A stretch of 8,462 nucleotides of DNA from JBFLYE01 sp040756715 [NCBI: bacterium]. GTDB lineage: Bacteria > UBA9089 > UBA9088. The position numbers were made by a program, and so were the translations under genes. Where the stretch lies: the NCBI GenBank assembly GCA_040756715.1, contig JBFLYE010000095.1, positions 3,098-11,559 on the forward strand, given 5' to 3'. Shown here piece by piece: positions 6,328 to 8,462 of this stretch. Every line of letters starts with the position of its first letter. Position 1 is the stretch's first letter. Under the pieces are notes generated by a model, which was not told the origin of the DNA, did no database searches, and worked only from the letters and a program-made list of their open reading frames with translations.

Positions 6328-6354
6328 ACTTCCACGCCAAGGCCGGAAGTTTTT
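6328..6354 (+). terminator. Possible intrinsic terminator of the bioB-Trm112 operon
   Basis: ACTTCC (6328-6333) pairs with GGAAGT (6345-6350), enclosing an 11-nt GC-rich loop that can partly pair (GCC/GGC). Five T residues end the element. The stem is short, so strength is uncertain. Its place after the last operon gene and before the next promoter supports the call. Confidence 0.5.
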
Positions 6355-6366
6355 AAGATAAAATCC

Positions 6367-6394
6367 TTGATGTAAGAGAAAAAAGGGGTATAAT
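6367..6394 (+). promoter_or_regulatory. Promoter of the DUF4258/DUF2283 pair
   Basis: TTGATG (4 of 6 matches) is followed after 16 nt by a perfect TATAAT. The expected start point, 6-7 nt after the -10 box, falls at about 6401, the A of the start codon, so the message would be leaderless. The only purine run before the ATG (AAAAGGGG) would then lie outside the transcript. Confidence 0.6.
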
Positions 6395-6400
6395 AAAGCA

Positions 6401-6658
6401 ATGAAAGAAATTAGATTTACACCCCATGCAAAGATGAAGTTTGAAATTTTAAAAAGGCATAATTTTGTTGTTTTGGAAGAAGAGGTGAAAGGGGTTATTT
6501 TGAAGCCTGAAAAAAGAGAAATTGGAAGAAAAGGAAGGGAAATTGCTCAGAAAACAATTAGCGAAAGACATATTTTAAGGGTTATTTATGAAGAAAAAGA
6601 TAGAGGAATAGAGGTTATCACCTTCTATCCTGCAAGGAGGGAGAGGTATGAAGATTAG
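6401..6658 (+). CDS. DUF4258 family protein, probable toxin-like partner
   Basis: The 85-residue protein resembles the DUF4258 family: an N-terminal FTPHAKMKFEILKRH (His8 and a basic helix), a central region with an EIGRKGREIAQK stretch, then HILRVIYEE and VITFYPARRERY near the C-terminus. This H...RVxYE...VITxYPxRxxRY layout is like small RelE/BrnT-type nucleases, and DUF4258 genes often sit next to a DUF2283 gene, as here. That suggests a type II toxin-antitoxin pair with the toxin first. No catalytic residue can be proved from sequence, and toxicity is inference. The gene has its own promoter, and its last 11 bases overlap the next gene. Confidence 0.75.
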   Translation: MKEIRFTPHAKMKFEILKRHNFVVLEEEVKGVILKPEKREIGRKGREIAQKTISERHILRVIYEEKDRGIEVITFYPARRERYED

Positions 6659-6866
6659 TTATGACAGGGAATTAGACATTATGATGTTAGAGGTTGACGG
6701 AGGAACGATTGACTATGCAGAAGAATTAGGCTCAGTAATTGTCCACTTTACCAAAGAAGGCAAACCCGTTTTGTTAGAGATTCTTGATGCAAGCGAAATT
6801 CTCTCAGTAGCAACCAAGATAGGAATGAGGGCAGAGAAGGAAAAATTGGTTGAGGCAAGCATTTAG
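6648..6866 (+). CDS. DUF2283 family protein, probable antitoxin-like partner
   Basis: The 72-residue protein fits DUF2283: N-terminal KISYDRELDIMMLEVDGG, then SVIVHFTKEGKPVLLEILDAS at about 29-49, followed by a charged helical tail. In the family the Y-D-x-x-x-D start and the G-x-x-V-x-x-E-I-L-D-A-S block are typical. DUF2283 members are commonly encoded beside small DUF4258 proteins and are proposed antitoxins; the function is not established here. A strong Shine-Dalgarno AAGGAGG at 6634-6640 lies 7 nt before the ATG, inside the end of the upstream gene. If the upstream gene is translated leaderlessly, this site could let the second protein be made in excess, as expected of an antitoxin. Confidence 0.78.
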   Translation: MKISYDRELDIMMLEVDGGTIDYAEELGSVIVHFTKEGKPVLLEILDASEILSVATKIGMRAEKEKLVEASI

Positions 6867-6951
6867 ATTTCCCTAAAACAAGTTCTGCTCTTTGAAAAAT
6901 AAATATGCATTGATGAAGGGATGATGGAAATTTGTCATTTAATCGGATTAC

Positions 6952-6965
6952 CTTATAACTATAAG
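6952..6965. promoter_or_regulatory. Small palindrome upstream of the ATPase promoter
   Basis: CTTATA-AC-TATAAG is a perfect 6+2+6 palindrome 20 nt before the -35 box of the ATPase gene. It could be an operator, but AT-rich DNA produces such palindromes by chance. Confidence 0.25.
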
Positions 6966-6985
6966 TAAAAATCCTGCAAAAATAT

Positions 6986-7014
6986 TTGCAATTTTATTAT
7001 AAATATTGTATAAT
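6986..7014 (+). promoter_or_regulatory. Promoter of the ATPase gene
   Basis: TTGCAA (4 of 6) and a perfect TATAAT at 7009-7014 are separated by 17 nt. The expected start near 7021 leaves a 30-nt leader containing the AAGGAG ribosome site at 7041-7046. This gene is thus transcribed separately from the DUF4258/DUF2283 pair. Confidence 0.65.
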
Positions 7015-7051
7015 ATACGCAATAATAATGCACATATTATAAGGAGCATCT

Positions 7052-8326
7052 ATGAACAAGGAATACTTGAAGAATGTAATTATTGACCAACAAAAAGACA
7101 TTCTTGAGAAAATTATGAATACAAATGTCATATCCCGTGAAGGTGCGGATAGATGTGAAAGGTATATAAGATACCCGAATGTCTTGTTAATAACTGGGTT
7201 ACGAAGAGCGGGTAAGTCATTCTTTGCCAGCCAGCTTGTGGAAAACAAAAAATATGCATATTTAAACTTTGATGATGAAAGATTGATTGAATTTAATATC
7301 CAGGATTTTAATCTTATTCTGGAATGTTTTTATGAACTCTATCCGGATTTTGAGTATTTGTTATTTGACGAAATACAAAATGTAGGTGGCTGGGAACTCT
7401 TTGTTAGTAGATTAAGGGATAAATACAAAATAATTATCACTGGTTCAAACGCAAATCTATTAAGTAAAGAAATGGCGACCCATTTAACAGGAAGGTATAG
7501 TGATTTTGTCCTCTTTCCGATGAGTTTTAGAGAATACCTTGATTACAATAATGTTGGGATTAAAAGAATATCATCATATTCTACCACTGAGCGAAGTAAG
7601 ATTACTTCATTCTTTGACAGATATGTCAAGGAAAGTAGTATTTTTGATTATTATAAATTCGGTAAGGAATTTTTAAGAAATTTATGGGCTTCTGTAATTA
7701 TCAAGGATATCACTATTCGTTACAAGATAAAGTATCCTTCAGTGTTGGAGAAACTATCGGTTATGCTGATAAATTATTTTACTTCTAAAATTTCTATTAG
7801 TAATCTAACCAGAAATCTAAAAGTAAAAAGTCCAAATACAATGGCTGAATATATAAGGTATCTGGAAAACAGTTTTCTCGTTTTTAGCTTAAATAAATTT
7901 TCATATAAAATCAAGGAACAGTTAGCCACATTTAAAAAGATATATATTATGGACAATGGTTTTATTAATGCTATTCTCTTTAATTTCAGTGAAAACAGAG
8001 GAAAACTCCTGGAAAACATTGTGGCTATTGAATTGAAGCGCAGAAGCATAAGAGACGATTTTGAAATATTTTACTGGGATAATTACTATGTAGAATGTGA
8101 TTTTATAATAAAAAAGGGGAAACAAGTTATTTCTGCATATCAGGTATGTTCTGAACTAAATATCAATAATAAAGAAAGAGAGATTAGTGGATTAACTGCG
8201 GCAATGAAAGAATTTGGTTTAAAAAACGGCACGATTCTTACTTCTTCAACGGAAGATGAAATATCAATAAACAGTTCTAAAATACAAGTAACACCAGTAT
8301 GGAAATGGCTTTTGTCTGAATTTTAA
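7052..8326 (+). CDS. AAA-type ATPase with DUF4143-like C-terminal domain
   Basis: The 424-residue protein has an N-terminal P-loop domain with Walker A GLRRAGKS at 49-56, Walker B YLLFDE at 102-107, a sensor-like IIITGSN at 127-133 and HLTGRYSDF at 144-152, all typical of the large family of predicted ATPases with DUF4143. A helical, winged-helix-like middle follows (ISNLTRNLKVKSPNTMAEYIRYLENSFLVF, about 248-277). The C-terminal region LLENIVAIELKRR to VECDFIIKKGKQVISAYQVC (about 319-366) resembles the restriction-endonuclease-like fold of the family. The Q-V-C ending, where many members have E-V-K, suggests no nuclease activity. The GG-x-P loop usually found before the second helical region is not seen near 190-203. 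The cellular role of these proteins is unknown. A good Shine-Dalgarno (AAGGAG, 5-nt spacing) supports the start. It is accessory in character and probably horizontally acquired. Confidence 0.85.
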   Translation: MNKEYLKNVIIDQQKDILEKIMNTNVISREGADRCERYIRYPNVLLITGLRRAGKSFFASQLVENKKYAYLNFDDERLIEFNIQDFNLILECFYELYPDFEYLLFDEIQNVGGWELFVSRLRDKYKIIITGSNANLLSKEMATHLTGRYSDFVLFPMSFREYLDYNNVGIKRISSYSTTERSKITSFFDRYVKESSIFDYYKFGKEFLRNLWASVIIKDITIRYKIKYPSVLEKLSVMLINYFTSKISISNLTRNLKVKSPNTMAEYIRYLENSFLVFSLNKFSYKIKEQLATFKKIYIMDNGFINAILFNFSENRGKLLENIVAIELKRRSIRDDFEIFYWDNYYVECDFIIKKGKQVISAYQVCSELNINNKEREISGLTAAMKEFGLKNGTILTSSTEDEISINSSKIQVTPVWKWLLSEF

Positions 8327-8462
8327 AGGTAAAAATGATAGATATACCATAAAATATAGTTAATTCCATAACGCTTTACAAAATGTATGTGTTTAGATAA
8401 TCTTAAGGAAAACTTTATAAAATTATGAATTTTGAATGTTGAATTTTGAATTAAAAGGGAAA
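8327..8462. other. Non-coding right end
   Basis: These 136 bases hold no gene and no clear terminator for the ATPase gene. They contain TGTATGTGTTTAG at 8384-8396, which is identical to the minus-strand sequence at 1491-1503. An imperfect palindrome, TTTAGAT-A-ATCTTAA, begins at 8392. The right copy of the 30-nt AT-rich repeat follows. Confidence 0.5.
8427..8456 (+). repeat. AT-rich dispersed repeat, right copy
   Basis: It contains the core ATTTTGAATGTTGAATTTTG and matches 28 of 30 positions of the reverse complement of 29-58. It ends only 6 bp before the window ends. Confidence 0.6.

Larger units (their letters stand above)
6184..6366. other. Non-coding 3' region after the bioB operon
   Basis: I see no convincing gene here. 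The stretch contains a 20-bp inverted repeat, a GCGAAGCGAAGC-type repeat richer in G+C than its surroundings, a short direct repeat (GAATGAAGAATGAAG near 6230) and a terminator-like hairpin at its end. A 65-codon frame starting at a TTG inside the Trm112 gene crosses it, but its low-complexity basic translation and lack of a ribosome site argue against coding. Confidence 0.55.

Noticed and set aside
6164-6361. 65-codon reading frame after the Trm112-like gene
   Set aside because: It starts with TTG inside the Trm112 gene, has no ribosome site, runs through palindromes, a GCGAAGC repeat and a terminator-like stem, and has a low-complexity basic translation.
7774-8125. Minus-strand frames opposite the ATPase gene
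   Set aside because: Hydrophobic, phenylalanine-rich translations are expected from antisense AT-rich DNA; no start signals are present.
1-8462. CRISPR array or prophage genes
   Set aside because: No regularly spaced direct repeats with unique spacers and no integrase, capsid or terminase-like coding sequence are seen.

Overview
The window is AT-rich bacterial DNA, about one third G+C by eye, with a compact core-metabolism segment on the left and a small accessory segment on the right. The gene content (Rho, tmRNA, radical-SAM biotin synthase, complex I subunit N, MEP-pathway isoprenoid synthesis), heavy AGG/AGA arginine use and several starts without a Shine-Dalgarno sequence suggest an uncultured, probably anaerobic bacterium with a menaquinone-type respiratory chain. 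I cannot assign a phylum from sequence alone. Nearly identical 30-nt AT-rich inverted repeats lie just inside both ends, so the window may be a whole contig that broke at dispersed repeats.

Layout. Minus strand: transcription terminator Rho (67-1326), a 222-bp spacer, then tmRNA ssrA (1549-1898), whose strong promoter faces away from bioB. Plus strand: bioB (1991-2914), nuoN (2924-4303), a long-chain polyprenyl diphosphate synthase (4300-5199), ispH (5196-6029) and a 53-residue Trm112/UPF0434-like zinc-binding protein (6022-6183). These five genes have a 9-nt gap, an ATGA overlap, a GTGA overlap and an 8-nt overlap, so they almost certainly form one transcript, which may end at a hairpin at 6328-6354. 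Accessory part: a DUF4258/DUF2283 pair arranged like a toxin-antitoxin system (6401-6866) with its own promoter, then a separately promoted AAA-type ATPase with a DUF4143-like C-terminal domain (7052-8326).

How the genes fit together. IspH makes IPP and DMAPP, the prenyl synthase condenses them into a quinone side chain, and NuoN is a proton-pumping membrane subunit of the NADH:quinone oxidoreductase that uses the quinone. The grouping therefore looks like a quinone/respiration cluster, with biotin synthase as the promoter-proximal gene. tmRNA and Rho are housekeeping RNA and transcription-quality functions.

Most notable points: BioB has alanine where a conserved [2Fe-2S] cysteine ligand is expected, with extra cysteines nearby; two promoters place the transcription start almost on the ATG, implying leaderless mRNAs; a TGTTTAGCT inverted-repeat motif recurs between genes; the tmRNA encodes a short tag ending ALAA; and the DUF4143-type ATPase appears to lack the family's usual GG-x-P loop. 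I do not see a clearly new multi-gene system. The accessory right end is the most likely place for defence or addiction functions.
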